Assembly (NCBI GenBank): GCA_938004815.1
Contig: CALKVR010000711.1
Location: forward strand, 1-9,998
Direction: 5' to 3'
Source: an uncultured Polyangiaceae bacterium
GTDB lineage: Bacteria; Myxococcota_A; Polyangia; Polyangiales; Polyangiaceae
Length of the DNA stretch: 9,998 nucleotides
A program made the translations under genes and the position numbers. Under the pieces are notes generated by a model. That model saw only the letters and a list, made by a program, of their open reading frames with translations. It did no database searches and was not told the DNA's origin. How positions within the stretch are numbered: the first letter of the stretch is position 1; every line of letters starts with the position of its first letter. Below, in pieces: positions 7,926 to 9,998 of this stretch.

Positions 7926-8555
7926 ATGGCACCTGCAAACGGGGCCGGCATGCTGAACGAGACGCAAGCCCGGTCGACGCAGGACGAGACCCTTCTCATC
8001 GCCGACCTGCTCGGGGGTAGTGACCGCGCTTGGCGTGAGTTCCACCTCCGGTACGACCGGCTCATCTACCGGTGCATCACGAAGGTGACCGGGCGTTTCG
8101 CGGCGGTCGTGAGCCACGACGACATCCGCGAGATCTACGCGACGCTCATCGTGCAGCTCCTGTCGAACGACATGCACAAGCTCCGCACGTTCGACGCGGC
8201 CCGCGGCAACCGGTTCAGCTCGTGGCTCGGCCTCCTCGCCATCAACGCGGCGTACGACCACCTGCGCGCGCTCAAGCGCGAGCCCAACCGCGCTCCTATC
8301 AACGAGGCCGAGACCCTCCGCTGCGAGCTCCCCACCCCCCACGAGCTCTGCGAGCGCCGTCAGCGGGCCCAGCGCGTCGCCACCGTGCTGCGCACCTTCT
8401 CGGCGAAAGATCAGCAGTTCGTCGAGCTCTACTACGGCGAGGGCCTCGAGCCCGAGCAGGTCGCGGTTCGCATGAACATCAGCGTCAAGACCGTCTATTC
8501 GAAGAAGCACAAGATCCAGAGCCGCCTCGAGTCGCTCCTCGCGACCGCCGCCTGA
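7926..8555 (+). CDS. ECF-like sigma-70 family RNA polymerase sigma factor
   Basis: This is a 209-residue protein with sigma regions 2 and 4 and no room for regions 1 or 3, as in ECF-type factors that direct RNA polymerase to special promoters. Region 2 spans about residues 33-115: DRAWREFHLRYDRLIYRCI at 33-51, then RGNRFSSWLGLLAINAAYDHLR. Region 4 spans about 150-205: FSAKDQQFVELYYGEGLEPEQVA, followed by the helix-turn-helix MNISVKTVYSKKHKIQSRL that would read the -35 element. ATG 7926 opens the frame. ATG 7950 (MLNETQ) is an equally possible start; neither has a strong ribosome binding site. No anti-sigma gene is adjacent: the neighbours are a divergent cysteine protein and downstream lipoproteins. 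Autoregulation through the upstream GTTACG cluster is possible but unproven. Family is confident, regulon unknown. Confidence 0.92.
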   Translation: MAPANGAGMLNETQARSTQDETLLIADLLGGSDRAWREFHLRYDRLIYRCITKVTGRFAAVVSHDDIREIYATLIVQLLSNDMHKLRTFDAARGNRFSSWLGLLAINAAYDHLRALKREPNRAPINEAETLRCELPTPHELCERRQRAQRVATVLRTFSAKDQQFVELYYGEGLEPEQVAVRMNISVKTVYSKKHKIQSRLESLLATAA

Positions 8556-8613
8556 TCGCCACGGATTCGAGCCTTTTTTCCGCGGCTTTCCTTTGCTAAA
8601 GAGCTTGTAGCGC

Positions 8614-9483
8614 ATGCTGCAGGCTCTTCGTCTTTTCGGCCTCTCTCTCGGCGCCCTGGCCGTCCTCGGCTGCAACGTCACGAGCGACGGCTCCGCCGGC
8701 GACCCGCCCACCGACCCCGACCCCGACGTCCTGGGGAGCGGCGCGCGGATCAGCGAGGTGATGGGGCCCGCCACCTGGTTCAAGCCAGAGATCCAGATGG
8801 GCACGGATGGCTGCTCGTTCCCACCCGATCGACAGGTCTCGTTCACGGGGCAGATCATCGTGGCGGTCGATCGGTTCGACGAGACGAACGACGGCGCCAT
8901 CGGCAACATCTACATCCAGGATCTGCAGGGCGACCCCGCCGCGCCCGTGCCCTACTCCGGCCTGACGATCTTCGGAGCCAGCTTCACCCCGCCCGATCTG
9001 CGGATCTTCGAGGGCGACGTAGTCGACACGTTCGGCACGCTCACCGAGTTCATCGGCCCGAACAGCGCCGGCTTCGGCGGCTGTCGTACGCTGCCCGAGG
9101 CGAGCGGCGCCATTCAGCTGCGGTTCGACGCGGCCCCGGCCGCGCCTTCGACCATCGTGTTCGCCGGCGCCGACGCGAGCCGATGGGCGCCCATCATCGG
9201 CTACGACAACGCCCGCCAGTGGCTCGGCATGCTCGTCCGCCTCGAGGGTGTCACGATCGGCACCGACGCCGTCGCCGACTCGGCGGGGCGCTACACCGCT
9301 GCCCTCGATCTCGGCGGCGGCCTCGCGGGCGACGACTTGGTGAAGATCTCGAACGAGCTGTTCGACCTCGAGGCCTCGGGCTTGGAGCTGACGGCCGGCA
9401 CGCAGTACGCCGCCGTCACCGGGGTCTTGACCTACTTCTACGGCTTCAAGATCGCTCCGCGGTCGGCCGCGGATTTCGAGTAG
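8614..9483 (+). CDS. Secreted lipoprotein of unknown function
   Basis: This is a 289-residue protein. Its N-terminus is a lipoprotein signal: a hydrophobic run from about residue 7, then AVLGC with the acylated Cys at 20 and Asn at 21, which suggests outer-membrane retention rather than inner-membrane. A Pro/Asp-rich linker (about 29-38) follows. The mature part is beta-rich and Gly/Asp-rich, with VAVDRFDETNDGAIGNIYIQD at 83-103 and RQWLGMLVRLEGVTIG at 201-216, a layout suggesting OB-fold-like or similar beta barrels. C67 and C157 may form a disulfide. I cannot name a family or a catalytic site. It starts 58 bases after the sigma gene with only a weak AAGAG-type ribosome binding site. The T-rich stretch between them has no strong hairpin, so read-through from the sigma gene is plausible. 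Confidence 0.85.
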   Translation: MLQALRLFGLSLGALAVLGCNVTSDGSAGDPPTDPDPDVLGSGARISEVMGPATWFKPEIQMGTDGCSFPPDRQVSFTGQIIVAVDRFDETNDGAIGNIYIQDLQGDPAAPVPYSGLTIFGASFTPPDLRIFEGDVVDTFGTLTEFIGPNSAGFGGCRTLPEASGAIQLRFDAAPAAPSTIVFAGADASRWAPIIGYDNARQWLGMLVRLEGVTIGTDAVADSAGRYTAALDLGGGLAGDDLVKISNELFDLEASGLELTAGTQYAAVTGVLTYFYGFKIAPRSAADFE

Positions 9484-9495
9484 AGCGCATTGCCG

Positions 9496-9998
9496 ATGGT
9501 GTGGCGGCTGATGGTGCGGTGCCGGCGTGGCCCCGACTTCCGTCGTGCCCTCGCGATCGGCAGCCTCTCTGTCGCCCTCGGTTGCAGCGCGCAGGTCGGC
9601 GGCGGGGGCGCCACCACGCCGCTCGCCTCGACCACCGTCAGCGGCGCGCGCCTCGACGTGCACGAGATCGCTGGCAGGCCGCGCCTCGTCGCGCTCGCAC
9701 GCGACGGCGATCCGGCCCCCGCCCTCGCCGCCGCCCTCGTCGCACCGGGCGACCCTGATGCGCTCGCCGCCCTCGCGACGATCCTGCGGCAGCGCTCGCC
9801 GCGCTGCGAGCCGCCCTCGTCACCCCGATCAAGCCGGACGAAGAGACCCGCGCGATGGCCGAGCGCGCACCGCTCGCGCGCGTCGCGACCGAAGAGCTCG
9901 CCGAGACGATGCGCTGCACCGGCCGCCTCGTCGCGGGCCCGGGCGCGACCAAGCTCTCGCGCGGTCGCATCGAAGCGCTCCGCGCGCGTGCGGTGACG
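9496..9998 (+). CDS. Lipoprotein, frame-broken near 9780 and cut by the right edge
   Basis: From ATG 9496 the frame encodes a basic N-terminus, a hydrophobic run and VALGC with the lipobox Cys at residue 30. ATG 9511 would place it at residue 25 and is equally likely; TTG 9490 is also in frame. The normal-looking protein continues through GARLDVHEIAGRPRLVALARDGD to ALAAL near 9774. The same frame then turns into a Ser/Arg/Pro-rich string typical of an out-of-frame reading. Another frame takes over from about 9780 with credible protein (DPAAALAALRAALVTPIKPD, then ELAETMRC) and stays open to the edge. Restoring one G at 9780 would give a continuous LATDPAAALAAL. The gene starts about 13 bases after the previous lipoprotein stop, so the two are probably co-transcribed. 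No function is recognised. Confidence 0.65.

Noticed and set aside
7926..7949. Choice of 7926 versus 7950 as the sigma factor start
   Set aside because: Neither start has a good ribosome binding site, so I kept the longer one and recorded the alternative rather than reporting it as a finding.
8556..8613. Possible terminator after the sigma factor gene
   Set aside because: There is a run of six T near 8573, but only a 4-bp AGCC/GGCT pairing around it, on the wrong side for an intrinsic terminator.
1..9998. Mobile elements, CRISPR arrays, tRNA or rRNA genes, toxin-antitoxin or defence genes
   Set aside because: I found no transposase or integrase motifs, no regularly spaced repeat array, no RNA gene, and base composition looks uniform across the window.

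Overview
The window is very GC-rich, almost fully coding, and reads like a chromosomal stretch of a myxobacterium-type organism (Myxococcota, probably Polyangia). This placement is inferred from the base composition, the ECF-like sigma factor with the RYDRLIYRC core, the abundance of LGC-type lipoproteins and a TPR/dynamin-type GTPase. No marker gene proves it.

Left arm, minus strand (1-3521): two genes read leftwards and lie 10 bases apart. The upstream one (3521 to 2138) is a multi-pass membrane protein of GT-C glycosyltransferase type whose reading frame is broken near 3000. The downstream one (2127 to beyond base 1) is a large protein with an Ala-rich helical N-terminal half and a dynamin-type GTPase domain. 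It has no stop inside the window, and it is masked by a long spurious open frame on the opposite strand.

Middle, plus strand (3591-7311): a 767-residue protein with an unrecognised N-terminal half and a C-terminal PQQ-like beta-propeller. A 103-base gap with a 15-bp direct repeat and an imperfect inverted repeat separates it from an intact UDP-glucose 6-dehydrogenase (ugd).

Right arm: a small minus-strand protein with a CxxCxxC...CP cysteine set (7775 to 7323) is convergent with ugd. It is divergent from an ECF-like sigma-70 family factor (7926-8555). The roughly 150-bp divergent spacer holds five copies of GTTACG, four direct and one inverted. Downstream of the sigma factor are a complete lipoprotein (8614-9483) and the start of a second lipoprotein (9496 to the right edge) whose frame is broken near 9780.

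How the genes fit together: ugd makes UDP-glucuronate for envelope polysaccharide, and the GT-C-like protein would also act on envelope glycans, but they are not in one operon. The sigma factor, the cysteine protein and the lipoproteins could form a small regulatory neighbourhood around the GTTACG cluster. I see no mobile element, CRISPR array, RNA gene or clear defence system. The two broken frames, both resolvable by small indels, mean assembly error should be excluded before calling them pseudogenes.
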